The notes under the pieces are model-generated. The model searched no databases, was not told the origin of the DNA, and saw only the letters and a list, made by a program, of their open reading frames with translations. A stretch of 64,000 nt of DNA from Chrysaora quinquecirrha. Taxonomy: Eukaryota; Cnidaria; Scyphozoa; Semaeostomeae; Pelagiidae. Shown piece after piece: positions 42,601 to 54,905 of this stretch. The stretch is from assembly GCA_014526335.1 (NCBI GenBank), contig JACTAT010000221.1, positions 400,815-464,814 on the forward strand, written 5' to 3'. Both the position numbers and the translations under genes were made by a program. Positions within the stretch are counted from its first letter, which is position 1, and the number at the start of each line of letters is the position of its first letter.

Positions 42601-42637
42601 AATCTAACATTAACGTAATTGCTTCGGTTCTTCAATT
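42601..42637. repeat. Right inverted repeat flanking PLE copy G
   Basis: Reverse complement of 40604-40640 with three mismatches. Confidence 0.65.
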
Positions 42638-42929
42638 ATTATTTTGGGGCGCTATTTTGCTCTCCGCCTTCTGCTTTTTCAATCTTAATTGATATTACTT
42701 TCCCTTAGGATTTCTCGTTCTTGGGATTTCTTGTCTGGCTAAAACAATTTGTATGTAGCGACGGAAATAAAATAAGTTCGGAAGATATTTGCTGTTATCT
42801 TCTTTATAATTATTATTATTTTGATATTAAATATTATTTATACACGATAAAAACCCTTCAGCATATATATAAAAAATCTACTTACAATTTAAAATATTAA
42901 AATCAAATTAAAACCCTAATTCCTTATCC

Positions 42930-43790
42930 GCTGTTGCTCCAGGGAGTCGTGTTTCAAATGAGTCTAGCTCTTCAAATGCATTTTTATTTTTGTTTACTTG
43001 AAGCGATCTAAGGGTGGTAACTCACGAATCGTGGGGGGGTATCATTCCATTTTTCTATAGATGTATAATGAAAACTTTTAAATAATTATCAGGATCTGAA
43101 GATCCTGATAATTTCTTGTATTGTACGAAGCAAAACATGATCTCGACTGGTATGTATCAAAAAGGTTTTCAGGACACAATTTATTTATGATCTTGTAAGT
43201 CATCATGTTCCTGTCGTAACGGATAATATTTTCTACATTTAGCCAGGAACAAGACCAATGATCTTTAATTTTTGCATTTTCAATTATTGATCTTGCTCGG
43301 GATTGAAGACGCTGAAGAGCAGCTAATTTTGTTTTACATAAGCTGCCCCAAATAACGTCGCCATAACGCAGATGACTCTAGACAAGAGCATAATAGACCT
43401 GCAAAGCTAAGATAGAACAGTGGTAGAACATTTTTTCAGTCGCTTAAGAGCAGAGAGACCAGCAATCATTTTGCCCTTTACACGACTGAATTGTTCATCC
43501 CAGGTTAGGTTTTCATCAATAATAATGCCTAGGGATTTCGTTTGTTCAACCTTTTCTAATGACCCATTAAGCTTTAGAACCTCTGGAAGGTCATTCTTTC
43601 TAGTCTTGAGTTGGTGTCCTTTTACCATGAATTCAGTTTTTTTGGGATTAGGACTAATTTTATTTATTTTCATCCGCTCTGAGATGTTTTGCAGTTCACA
43701 GTCAGCATCTTCAACAAATTTTACTGAATTACCGGAAGCAATTGTCAAACTGGTGTCATCAGCATAAATGCTAGCTTGTGAGGATTGCAA
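42930..43790 (-). pseudogene. Non-LTR retrotransposon (LINE) reverse transcriptase, 3' fragment
   Basis: Minus strand from 43790: 'ASIYADDTSLTIAS', containing the catalytic F/YADD box, then 'RMKINKISPNPKKTEFMVKG', 'SLGIIIDENLTWDEQ' and 'GLSALKRLKK'. A frame change near 43400 follows, then 'LYYALVQSHLRYGDVIWG', 'KLAALQRLQSRA', 'MTYKIINKLCPENL' and 'YNTRNYQDL' to about 42960. These are the thumb and C-terminal motifs of jockey/CR1/Rex-like LINEs; the clade is not certain. The 5' part is absent, as is usual for LINE insertions. Confidence 0.8.
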
Positions 43791-44389
43791 GCTCCTTCAA
43801 GGTCATTCAAGTAAATTTTCAGAAAAGTGTACGAAGTTTTTACTAAGACAGAATTTTCAAGGGATTTCAGTGAAAATTAAAGTTTTAATTTGAAACAGCA
43901 ACGTTTGAGTTTGAATTGTGGCGCGCAATATTTTACATGAGGAAAATTGGATTTCATCAGGCCAAAGATACTCTTTATCATCACCATTAAGTCTTTCTTC
44001 TTATTTTCAATCTCTTATTATAATTTCTATGCTCTAACTTCCTCGCTCTTTAAATAGCTACCCACAGTTCGTTGTTACATTATTACTCAGTTATTTTATT
44101 GAAGTTTTGTTGAGGCCTGACGTGGTGCATCCTTGCGCTTCTTTGAGTGCAAACGTAATTTGAAAAATAGAAATAAGAATACCTAAGAAATAACGTTATT
44201 GAGAAAATTGTTACTTGTACAAAGCAAAGATTAAAAAAATCAGAAGGGAAATAGAAGAGAAACATACTTACCAAAATGCAAAATGTGTAGAAAAACAGTA
44301 GCATCCTTGCAGACAAGAAGATTCTTTTGCAAGAAATTCGTTAAACTTTCCAAGGAGAAACAACGAATCAGAAAAATTTGGAAATTTGG
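43791..44389. other. No recognisable gene
   Basis: AT-rich with chance frames only. Confidence 0.45.
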
Positions 44390-44860
44390 AAACGAAATTA
44401 GGGCTCCAACACCGTAGAAAGCAAACTTCCAAAGCACTCTTTTATTTGCATTAAATATTTCTGATATTTCTGATACTTAAATATTTCAAAATGTATTATT
44501 GATTCTGATGAATCTTCATCTTGATACAATTTTTGCCTTATAAACTTAGTGAGATAAAAACCGAAAAAGACTTCCATAAAAACGAAACCATATTTGCCTT
44601 GGAGTAGGGGGAAGACCCCTACGCACTGAGAAATTCAAGCTGGTATTGACCTGATTGAAAACGGTACAATTTAAATACCAAAAAAACATACCATTTTCAT
44701 GTTTGTTCATTGAAATCTAGAATCGAAATTACGACTCCAGCTCCGTGTAAAGCAAACTTCCAAAGCACTCATGTAATTGCACTAACTATTTCAGAAAACC
44801 CAAAGAGACTTCCATGGAAATCAAACTGTATTTTCCTCTTAGGCGGAAGTCGTGCCAAGG
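44390..44860. repeat. Diverged direct repeat pair
   Basis: The block 'gctccaacaccgtagaaagc' plus 'aaacttccaaagcactc' (44400-44440), followed downstream by 'gacttccataaaaacgaaac', recurs at 44735-44850 with substitutions. No coding sequence. Confidence 0.6.
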
Positions 44861-45187
44861 GTCACGGTCACGCACAGTAGGCTTGCTTTGTTTCACAAAG
44901 TTTAATCGAGCTGTCAACAAACCAAAGAATCAAGCAGTGAAAAGAAACACAAAGAAATCATTTTAGGACCGCCCAGCAGCACAGAAAACCAAAACACGGT
45001 TTGTTCAGCTCGGAAACAGTTAAATTAATTCCAATTTTTAATCATTTCGTAAGAAAACGGTGTTCCTAAAAGAAAACATGAAAAATCGAAACGAATTTCG
45101 GCGCGAGTTTTGTTTAAACCTGCAAGTAAAGTTCGGCCTGCGGGGCGATTGTTGTTAAATTTCGACTGGCACCAGTGACGCACATGA

Positions 45188-45375
45188 AAGGAGGGTTAGC
45201 CCCAATTACCCCCGAAACGACGGCAAACTTGGAAAAAACGAAGGGCTACGGCACGCCTACCCCACGGGCGGCAGAGCAGAGAGCAAGCGGGAAAGGCGTA
45301 CGACGTGCGACGTCGGAGGAGTGACTCACACAAAATCGGTTGCCATGACCACTCCTGTTTAGCCCTTGCCCGTGT
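45188..45375. repeat. SINE-like repeat family S, copy 2
   Basis: Carries 'ggttagccccaattacccc', 'ctaccccacgggcggc', 'gcgtacgacgtgcgacgtcg' and 'gaggagtgactcacacaaaa', then 'tcggttgccatgacc'. This is the most complete body sequence of the family in the window. Confidence 0.65.
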
Positions 45376-45469
45376 AAGACCACTGCCTCATGAGGACCAC
45401 CGCCTCTGATGAAATCTGCCAATAACAACTTCCATCTAAAAGGCACTGTGCATTGAGGTGGCTATATTT

Positions 45470-46400
45470 GCTGTTAATCTAAATCTTGATCTTAATCTTA
45501 ATGTTAGTCTAGTCTTAATCTCAGTCTTCAACTGAAATGGAGTCTTAATCTTAACTTCTACCTGAATTGGAATGTTAACCTTAATGTTAATCTAAATGTT
45601 AATCTTAATCTGAATCTGTATCTGAATCTAAATTCGAATCTAAATCTGAATCTTAATTCTGATCTTAATCTTAATAATAAGCTTAATTTTAATCTTAGTC
45701 TTTGTTAATCTTGAACTCCAGTCTTAATATTAGTGTTAATCTTTGTTAGTCTTGGTCTAAGTATCAGTCTTTCATTTTTGAACTTAAACTTAAAGTTTGT
45801 TTTTAAATGAGTCTTTATCTAAAAATTTACATTAATCTTGATGTAAATCTGAAATAACGTTGAAACTTAAAATTAATGTTTAGGCTGTTCTTTATCGCCA
45901 CATGCAATAATGCCAATGTCAAACTTTATCATCATCTTAATTCATCTTCATACTCTTAGATGCCAACTAAACGTCCCCCCGTTTATTAATTTTGAGTTTT
46001 TTCCCCCACCTGCAGGGCCTTATTCGGACCCCCCATTTATAAATTTTTGAAGAAACAATTTCACTTGTGATAGGATGAAACTATGTTTATTAATTTTCCC
46101 CCTCCCCCGTAGCCCCTTGTTCATGAAATTTTTGAAAAAAACTCCCCCCCCTTCACTTTAATTTAGAACCCCCGTTTATTTGGTAACTAAGAGAATTGGC
46201 ATTAATGTAAATATTAATACAAGTGAAATTAATCTTTAATTTGAAATAAATTTTAATGCAATTCTAAATTCTTCAGCTACAATAAAACTTGAAATTAAAT
46301 GAAAGATGAAATTAAAATTGAAATGAAAACCAAATGAACATGAAAGCTAGTGTCCTTGTTGAGAGATAAATTGAAAATAAATTTATAAATTTATTGAAAA
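45470..46400. repeat. Low-complexity 'aatcttaatctta' and 'aaattgaaatta' tract
   Basis: Degenerate hexamer-like AATCTT repeats (45470-45860), C-rich 'ccccgtttattaatttt' repeats (45970-46180), then GAAATTAAA-type sequence (46200-46400). A similar succession lies at 57625-58030, so the two may be copies of one old repeat. Confidence 0.7.
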
Positions 46401-46528
46401 GATATGAGTAAAAATAGATCTAAAGATTTGAGTCATTCCAAAAAGCCTTCTAGTTTTGTCAAAGTGACTTTTAGATATTAAAAAGAATTTTAAAATATTT
46501 AAATCACAAAAACAAAAACACTAAGATT

Positions 46529-46611
46529 TGCCCTTGACGGGATTTGAACTCCAGCCATTCTGGGTAGCAGGCGAGCATTTAACCACTCAGCTACACAGCT
46601 ACTGTTTAGTA
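46529..46611 (-). repeat. tRNA-derived SINE head or tRNA pseudogene
   Basis: Minus strand has an A box 'tagctgagtggtta' and a B box 'ggagttcaaatccc' at tRNA-like spacing, with a 'ctgctac' anticodon-loop-like segment. Acceptor strands do not pair, so a functional tRNA is unlikely. A SINE or pseudo-tRNA is the better call. Confidence 0.5.
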
Positions 46612-46689
46612 AAGGATAATCTCCTAGTGATCCTTAAATTCATGGAAGGGAACAACAAAACACGTAAAAAATATGTCTAACAAACTTAA

Positions 46690-47060
46690 AAATTACATGG
46701 AAAGCAAATTTAAGTTACCGGACGTCTCCTTGGCCTTTTGAAAACATTTCCAACACGAAAATCAAATAAATAAAAGAAATTGAAAGGAAAAGATGTTCTC
46801 CTGAGGGGAATCGAACTCCTGACTCTGCATCGTAGCTCACGAGACACGCCGCCTTACCGACCGTGCTATCGTGCCTTGTTGTGAATAAGTGATAATCCTC
46901 CTACAGAAAACAATTGGGCGATGGTTTAAACAGGCACAAATGAGGCACTTCAAAGATGGGTTAGCCCCAGTTACCTCAGAGACTACAGGAGGCATGGAAA
47001 AACGAAGGGGCAATGGCTCGCCTACCCCACGGGCGTAACGTAACAGGCCTGGGGAGGGTT
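46690..47060. repeat. SINE-like repeat family S, copy 3, with tRNA-like head
   Basis: A 'ccttttgaaaacatttcca' body lies left of a minus-strand tRNA-like unit (46801-46876) with A box 'tagcacggtcggtaagg' and B box 'gagttcgattcccc'. To the right lie 'caggcacaaatgaggcac' and the family S block 'gggttagccccagttacc' (about 46957-47050). The same composite is present at 48975-49410 and 59160-59560. Confidence 0.65.
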
Positions 47061-47460
47061 CTTGACCCTGAAATGTACAGGGATGTGCCCCCGAGATTTT
47101 ACAAACCAACCCACCTTTAAGGTATTGCTTTACACATTCAGTCACCCAGTTTTATGATTGTAGTGTAGATTTGTGTACCCAAATGTTAAGGAAATTTGAT
47201 TCTTACCCACTTTTAAGGTATTTTAGGCATAAATCGGACCCAGATGTAAGGAATGTTTTGTAGGAAAAACTCACCCATACGAGGGGTACATACCTGTCAT
47301 CATCCTACTTTGAGGAGTACCTCCTCCCGGGGGTAACAGGTAATCTGTCCGTTCTTCGGTTTGTTTTTTTTTAATTTGATTGTTTTAATCATAAAACTCT
47401 TATTAGTTATTTGTCACTTTTGTGACGCAGAAGATATTTTCACATAGTGCCTGTTCTCAA
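47061..47460. other. No recognisable gene
   Basis: Contains 'ttacccacttttaaggtatt' type degenerate duplications near 47100-47270. Non-coding. Confidence 0.45.
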
Positions 47461-47962
47461 GGACGCCTGCAGTGGGGGGAACGAAGGGGAGCAACCGCCC
47501 CTCCTGCCTTTATCCAAGGGGGCAAAGAGGGGCAAGATGTGCCTCAGCGACAACAATTATTTTTAAAATAGATTTAAAGTTGTCTGATAAAAATTGTAGA
47601 ATGGTAGAATAGAAGAAAGGCAAGAAAGGACCATAATATAGTGATTTCATTATTTGTTCCTGGGTCAAGGGAAAATCGATGTGAAATTTTTGGTAATTTT
47701 TCAAAAATTAATGAACAGAGAAAATCATTTTTCGTTAACCAATAGCAACATTTTATTACAAAACTTTATGACTTTGAATGTACCAATTCTTCAAAAAAAT
47801 AAGGATTGCTCCTGGAAAATAGAGTTAACAATAAAAAGTTTTATTGTCAATGAAAACATTTAAAGGGCATTTCCAACGTTTTCCAGGCTTCTGAAGGGCG
47901 TGGTCACTTGAAATTTCACTTAAAACCTTTGCCCCCCTTGCCCTCTATACGTTCAGGCGTCC
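47461..47962. mobile_element. Possible short TIR element
   Basis: Starts GGACGCCTG and ends CAGGCGTCC. The next inner bases on both sides are G-rich and C-rich respectively ('aacgaaggggagcaa' versus 'ttgccccccttgccc'), consistent with a 30-bp imperfect TIR. No target duplication is evident and the interior is AT-rich, so this is tentative. Confidence 0.35.
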
Positions 47963-48339
47963 CTGCCTGTTCTTCACGCACGAGTAAAAGTGATCCCGAG
48001 GAGCAACTGAAACGTTCAATTATCGAAAACATCCCTAAATTCCACAGTGCTGAAAGAGTTCATCCATGCCCAGACATAATACAAAATTACTGTCATTTGA
48101 TGCTTGTCTACAGCGAAGCCAAGTCTTAATACGGTAATTGGTTTCCATTAGCTGTGAATGTCAGAAGTATTTTTCATTATGTCTCATTGATAACACCGAA
48201 TGTTTATTTCATCGGTTTTGTAAGCGATTTATTCCCCTTAGTTTACTGTAAATTCAACACTTTTTGAAATATTTGAAACGTGCTGCCAAAAAGCTCTCGA
48301 ATGATACATTTTTCAGTGCTCTACGTTGCGTAGTTTTTA
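47963..48339. other. Unidentified frame and spacer
   Basis: A plus frame ending at 48129 reads 'SKSDPEEQLKRSIIENIPKF' and 'HPCPDIIQNYCHLMLVY', without recognised homology. It may be a fragment of an exon or chance. Confidence 0.2.
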
Positions 48340-48780
48340 CGTTCCCCCTTTTAGAGATTTTGAAAAAGTGATTCCCCTTTTTCGAGATTTTGAAAAGTGA
48401 TTCCCCCTTTTAGAGATTTTTATATTTCGTGTTTTATCGTAATTCTTAGATTTTACCTACACTTTTACAACAGATATTAGCTAATGAACAGAAGCCCTAA
48501 CCTCTGGTGGGTTAAGATTTTTCGTAGCATATGCGGCCTTTATGTTCCCCCTTTTAGAGATTTTGAGAAAATTGTTTTTGAAGCCGTGTTATTTCTAAGC
48601 AAAGCAGAGAAAAGTTTCAAAGTTACGTATTTTTCGTGTTTTTAATAAAGCTCTTTTCATTGGCGTAAACGATTTGTTGGTAGGATGTGCCATTTTCTTG
48701 TTCCCCTTTTTAGAGATTCCCCCGTTCTCCCGTTCCCCTGTTCCCCGTTCCGCCATTCCCCGTTCCCCTTTTTAGAGATA
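48340..48780. repeat. Degenerate repeats of 'cccccttttagagattttgaaa'
   Basis: Five to seven copies of a 'gttccccctttttagagatt' unit, first closely spaced (48340-48420) and then dispersed (48540, 48700, 48765). Non-coding. Confidence 0.7.
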
Positions 48781-48974
48781 GCCAAAGGGTCTTTGTCTGT
48801 TTGTTTTAAATGAAATGCACTTCTGAGTAAGCTTTTGAAATCTGGTTATTGCATTTCGTTTCAATTGAAAGGGTTTAAAGCATTTGCACAACGCGATTCA
48901 AACCGGTTGACTGAATATTCATGTAGACTTTGTTTGAGAAAGTTTGATTGAAAAATATTAATACTAAACGAATT

Positions 48975-49410
48975 TTAAAATAATATCGAAGCAAGGTTCA
49001 GTGACCGAGATGTCCCCTTGTTCTCTGAAAAGCATTTCCACCGCGAAAACCACAGAAACAAATTTCTGATGGAAAAAGATTCTCCCCTGAGTGGAATAGA
49101 TCTCCTGCCCTCTGACAAGCTACAGCAAGAAACAGTACGCCTTACCAACATAGCTTTTTTCACGGGTTTCAGATTTCGATAATCCCTTCATGAAAACAAT
49201 CGGGAGATTGTGCAAGCAGGCACCAATGACGCACAACAAAGAAGGGTTAACCCCAGCTACCCCAAAAGCTAAAGCATTTCGCAAAGAACGAAAGGGTGAT
49301 GACACCCCTACCCCACAGTCGGCCGAGCGGCGAAAAAGTCGGAAAAGCGTACCACTTACGACTTCGGAGGAGCGACTAACACAAAATCGGTTTCCAGAGA
49401 AATTACAATT
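48975..49410. repeat. SINE-like repeat family S, copy 4
   Basis: Degenerate tRNA-like head on the minus strand (about 49085-49155), then 'caggcaccaatgacgcac', 'gggttaaccccagctacccc', 'cctaccccacagtcggc', 'acttcggaggagcgac' and 'cacaaaatcggtttcc'. Confidence 0.65.
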
Positions 49411-50269
49411 TTTGTATATGAGATAGATGGAATTCATTTTCTACTTTATTTTTACAGGATGTGCAAAAATTTGTCTCTCTTTATCGGTGGCTTATATTAT
49501 CTTCATTTTAATGTTTGAAGAATGAAAACATGATTTAGGGGTTTTCGGAAAACCGGATGAAATATACCTACCTGGGATTCAGGAATGTGGTAACGAATCA
49601 AGCCATTTGTTTTAATTGCGATTCAAATGCGCACAATCAAAACAATTGAGAGAAGGATATTTTGATTCCTCAACATTTGGCAGAATTTGAACAACAAACT
49701 CATTAGGGCTAAAATCTGGAACAAACAATATAGCTGGTAACTCGTGGAATGAGTGGGAATAAACGGAACTGAAGGGAACCAATGGAACATGCTGAAACAA
49801 AGTAGGAATAACTTGGAATCGGAGAGAAGAACTGGGAACGAAGTAGGAATCTGTGGGAATAAATGGAATCAGAAGTGACAAGGCGTTACAAACAGGGAAT
49901 CACTGAAAAAGATAAAGTGACAACTGAGAACAAACATAAAAAGGAAATTACGGCAAACAAGTAAGACAAAGTTGAAACAAAATTGAGATCATAGACGTTC
50001 GGGGGGGGGGAGGCAAGAACAAAGCCTGAAACAGCTAGGATCACAGAGAACAAGTGGGAACAAAGTGCGGATTCTTCTACACTATTCGTTGCAAGCTGCA
50101 ACCTTATAGGCTGGTCTTTGCTGATCTCATTCTTCAAACATGTCTAATGGGTACCTTTAATTTTTAATTTTTGTTACTTTTCCTCTTTGTAATGTGCTGT
50201 AGGTATGGCTCAAACAAGATACAATTTTTTGCGTTTTGAAGGTTTGGGCTTTAAAGCATTTATTAATTT
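49411..50269. other. No recognisable gene
   Basis: Includes a degenerate 'gaatgagtgggaataaacgg' type low-complexity stretch (49740-50060) made of GGAA(T/C)-rich words. No coding evidence. Confidence 0.45.
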
Positions 50270-50777
50270 AAGGTTTGCAATGTGTGCTATCATGTTGTTT
50301 TGAGAACTGTTTTGTCTATCTTGTGGACGGCTCGAACTAGCGAGTTTGATATCGAATTCTGTCTAATTAGTCGTTTTATGAATTGTGTGTGTATCTTTTC
50401 AATTTCTGTTCCGTCCCAGGTAGGTGCCCATACTTCCGAACCATACAATAAGATGGGCAGTATCATTGAGTTAAAAAGTTTTGAAGGCCGCCTTTACAGG
50501 AAGATTTTTAATTTTAATTGTTAAGAGCTAGAAGAGCACGATTTGCTTTGGAGATATGCATGTTTAGGGTCTCTTCACAGTTGCCAGCTGCGTTTTCGAT
50601 TTCAAGGGGTGCATCAGTTATGTTTTCGAGGTGTGCATTGTTTAAGTAGAGTGTGTGTTGATATTTTACATTATTTTTATAGAAAGCCATACACTTAGAT
50701 TATTCATTGTTGACCTCAGATTTCCAGTTTTGCAGTCAAACGTCAGACTGTCCAGACATGTCAGACTGTCCAGACCT
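50270..50777 (-). pseudogene. LINE reverse transcriptase C-terminal fragment, part 1
   Basis: Minus-strand translation across several register changes reads 'NWKSEVNNE', 'SKCMAFYKNNVKYQHTLYL', 'NNAHLENITDAPLEIEN', 'TLNMHISKANRALLALN', and further 'NSMILPILLYGSEVWAPTWD' with 'IEKIHTQFIKRLI'. This is the YLG-to-thumb region and following domain of a non-LTR RT. It connects across the TIR element at 50778-51620 to more RT sequence further along. Confidence 0.65.
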
Positions 50778-51620
50778 GGGCATCTTTTAAGGATTTACGA
50801 CTGGTGGGGCGAAATTCCATGGGGCCCGGGACCCATGAATATGCGGCTGCATGTTACACTATAACCGCTTGGCATACATCCTTACCACTGGCAGCACCTG
50901 TGATGCACGTTTTGTGTACTCTCAAGGAATACCTTACAGGTCTTTGGTTGATAACAGTAATTTACTTACTGAACAAATTAACCTGTATAAATATGAAAGA
51001 TTATTATTATTATTATTTCTACTCGTATTTGTATACATATTAGCCAGTCATGCAATGTTGTACCTAATTACAAGAGGTACCTGCAATGCACTATTCCAAC
51101 CACACCTCTACATTGGCTTAGCGTGCCTTTTTTGCATGCAAACAACAATTGATAATATAGTATCTTACAGCTGACACAACTCTGTCCTTAGGATTGCGAG
51201 ATGAGGTCTTTTCCACTTTGCCACATCATCTTAATTGCAATTTCGTAAAGCAGATAGCGGAATCATCGAAGAGCAATTATTCTAGAAGGCTCCTTGGGGA
51301 TGCTCCAGAAAATTTTTGAAATCCAAGCCTCTAGATTGGCTTAAATTGGTAATTTTCAAATAAATCATCCATGAGGGATACATAATGCGGTAGGGAAGGA
51401 AGATTAAAAACTTCGTTCTATGGTAATGAGACCTTTAAACTGAAACACAGTGTACATTAGTTATTCCTTCTACCAAAAAAGAATATTGTTCTCAAAGACA
51501 AAACCAAAGAGGGGCCCATCACTGGTGGGGCAAAACCAGGTTTTCACAGACGAGTACTGGGGCAGTCAGAGGGGCCTGGTGGGGCGATTGCCCCACCACT
51601 CAGTACGTTAAAAGATGCCC
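50778..51620. mobile_element. TIR element of 0.84 kb inserted in the LINE
   Basis: Begins GGGCATCTTTTAAGGATTTA and ends with 'acgttaaaagatgccc'. Inner to the termini, both ends continue as 'ctggtggggcgaa' versus 'gtggtggggcaat', extending the TIR to about 40 bp. No transposase. No certain target duplication. The superfamily is not assigned. Confidence 0.6.
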
Positions 51621-52600
51621 TGACCAGACATTTTTGAAGTCCTTCTGGGAAGCAGATATATAGAGGCGTCATAAAAGGTGGGTAAAGAAGGGGCGTTGTG
51701 CCACTCAAATGTAGCAAACGTCGGCGTAAGGAGGGTTTTGTCGGCAAATGTTGATATCGGTCTGTAGAGTTGGGATATCTCTTGTTCGGGGTTTTTCAAT
51801 AAAATGCGTAGAAGCTCGGTTACAATAATAGATATTCCATTTAAATTAGAGCATGACAAGAGTACTAAAACGAGAAAAAATATCATTGAATATCTGCGTG
51901 GGTATCAGTATCTATCTTTATACAGTGCATACAAGGCGAAGTTCTGAATGAGTTAGCTTGTTCACATGACCTGTAAAATCTTCGGGAAAAGATCGATGAA
52001 CTGAATAAATAAACTACAAAATGGAAACAAAAAAGAAATGAGTTAGATTCTCGAAGAAGCAAAAGTTGGAGCTTTGTTTTTTTAGTGGAATTCACAATTA
52101 TTATTGAAAAATGATTATTGAAAAAGCGCAATGAAGAAATGGGTGTGGTTGTAAATTTATACTCTGTGCCCTCATAAGAATTATTTGTTACTCCGCCCTG
52201 TCCTGGATTGTATGATCAGATTGCCCGTATAAAAGAGACTTAACGGCGTTTGGTGTTTAGTGTTTAGCTCATAAATTAATTTATTTACATACAGATTGAA
52301 CAAGGTTGGGCCTAGAGGGCATCCTTGTCAAATTCTTTTAGAACACTCGAAGATTTCGGTACATTTTCTATTTAGCTTAACTGCTCATTCAGCGTTTGTA
52401 TACATTAGAATGAATAATACGTAAAAGGCTCGGATCAAATCATTTTGAAAAGACCTTTGTGCCAAACATTATGAAAAGCTTTTCAAAAATCTATGAAGGC
52501 CGCATAAATTTTCTTTTTCAAATGGTCAAGAACATACTTATCGACTATAGCATTTAAGGTCAGCAGATGGTCAGAAGATTAGCACAGAATATAAAAACCA
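51621..52600 (-). pseudogene. LINE reverse transcriptase fragment, part 2
   Basis: Minus strand: near 52550-52440 'VDKYVLDHLKKKIYAAFIDF', then 'KAFHNVWHKGLFKM', the RT palm 'FiDF.KAFD' motif. Near 52330-52250 'CPLGPTLFNLYVNKLIYEL'-like sequence in a shifted register. Near 51650 'YICFPEGLQKCL', the region after the catalytic box. The FADD box itself was not found intact. Heavily decayed and interrupted by unrelated sequence at 51750-52130. Confidence 0.5.
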
Positions 52601-54905
52601 ATCTTTTTTATGTATCAAATTATTACTTCTTAAGAAAGACTGGAGATGTAAACTTAGCAATAACTGACAAGATTTTCATGAGAATTTAAAGAACTTTAAT
52701 GCTTTTTATAAAAGAACCTTTTTTCCATTCATGTGATTGATAAGGTTGTTAATATATACACGTCTACTAAATCCTCAAACGTCTACTCAAAATCCTCAAA
52801 GAATCACTGCTTTCAATTATAAGCTGCTGTATTTTAGCGTTTGGTCTCCCTGTGTGGGCAATCCTCCTGCCTGGGTTTCTGTTCCAGTTTGATGGTGTAA
52901 AATGGCTATAAACATTTGTTTGGGGCATTCTCGCTCAAGTTGCAAAATTTTGGAGCACATGAATGAGGGAATGAGATGAAGATCGAGTGTCGAAGATAAG
53001 TGCTGTTTACTTATTTTCTAAACTTTGTTTTGGCATGTCCTTCAGAGTATTAGCTTGTCATTACAATAAATTGTGGAGGTCATAGGCCTACGTCTTCATG
53101 TTTTCATGTTTACATTGATGTGTTATTCCTGCTTCGGCAGGCTAGATAATTTACACATGTTTGTTATGAAGTGATCGAAGTCTTTACCTCTGTTTCCATT
53201 GTTTAATGTTCTTAAATCGGAAAAAGAAAGCAAAAAGAAATAAAGGTTTTTGTCACCACACACCAACCGTCGGTATAAGATTTGGGGCATGACCAATATT
53301 ATTTGTGGTTTGGCTTATTTTGGGTTGTGGTTGCGAACAATCAAGCATTAACGAGTATTATTTAGTGATACGAATTCTCAAGTATACAAGAGTCTGCAGG
53401 ATTCTGAACTTGTCGTAGTCTCTAAAACAAGAGCTACGTCAACATTCTGGATGCTGCAGAAACTTTTTACCAACTTAAAGAGGCCCTGCATATTCTTTTG
53501 GGAAAATCGGATTTGAATAAACAACTGTATAGCGTAAATCTAACTTTAAACTTTTAATTTTCCTTCCTGTGATGCTTACATGTTGTTTGCGATGTGCCTT
53601 GTTTTTGTCTGTACAAATCATGTGTCTTTTGTCACTGCGTAACTTGTAGTTAGCTACTATTGTAATTTCAAATTTTCAGACTGCAAATTTTTGTCATCTT
53701 TTGTATTTTCAATTATCGATAAATAATTTTGTAATAACAACAGCACGGTATCAGCTTTACTTGTACTTAATTAATCATGTGAATACGAAACATTTTTGGC
53801 ATACTAAAATCAATTGTCATTTTTCTGAAAATTCATTCAACTGATTTTCTCCTGATAAATTTTTACCACCGAAATTCAAATTTGTGCAAGAATAAAGTGC
53901 TTGTACGCAGGCCCTTCGTGCTGCTCCTCATGAATTATTTTGCATCGTGTCAAATTTATTCAGAGTGGCACGGTCAGGTTTGCATGATTATAAATAATTC
54001 ATAGCATAAATTATCATACTGTCTTGCGAATCAGTGGGTTGGTACCTGTGGTATTCATGCCTCCCCTAAATATCCGGCCTAAACGAGATTGGACTTTGAA
54101 AATCGTCTTTGCCTCAAGAGTTTTTTTCTTTACAGACAAAGTCACAGTACATAGGTATGGTTTCTATGATTTTACAAGACAGGAAAAGTTACATACGAAC
54201 GGTTTCTTTCTTAATATGTTACACACACCTTGAAAGTTAAAAGTTACATGCGTTCAAAGTTGCATACGTGAAGAATTCTTTTCCATAACCATGTCAATTT
54301 TTCTTCGTTCAGGTGCAAGACTTTTCCTGTAGTACTCTCATAGACGGCTTTAACATGAGAAGTTTCAGACCAGTTTAAACTCACACCAACCCGAAATTAA
54401 ATTCGGCGTTTGGTCAAGCTCTAGTCGAGTTCACATGAAAAAGGGCAAAATGAAACTCAAGTCGGCATTTCAGACAGAACTTAGAAGAAATCTTGAAAAT
54501 TTTTCATGTTAACACAATTTTTTCAATTCGCAGCGAACTGAATTTCATACAATGGCAAATTTGAATAGATTCATAGTTTTTGGCGTCAAATAGCCCGAAC
54601 TGAAATAACCTTAATTGGAGACATTACTTAGAATTGAATTCCCCTTAGTTTTTGAGTTTTTGATATTGAAAATACTAAAGAAAAAATACATTCATTCATA
54701 GAGGCTTGCAATGACGTATCCACGTCAGATTGTCGACTATTTCGAAAGTATGGGTATTGCAAGAAGCGAAAGAGGATGATGCAGTTCTTCTGTGCCAAAA
54801 CATGTTTCCTTTGCCGTATGTATGATTTATATTCAAATCAATAAGCAAACGAAATGAAATAAAATTATATTTAGTATGATTTAATTAGATTCTTAAGTTA
54901 TATAG
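52601..54905. other. No recognisable gene
   Basis: A long AT-rich stretch with no frame above chance and no repeat family that could be recognised by eye. A 69-codon frame at 54024-54233 has no known domain. Confidence 0.4.

Noticed and set aside
46529..46611. tRNA-Ser gene on the minus strand
   Set aside because: A and B boxes and an anticodon-like loop are visible, but the acceptor stem does not pair. A SINE head or pseudogene is more likely.
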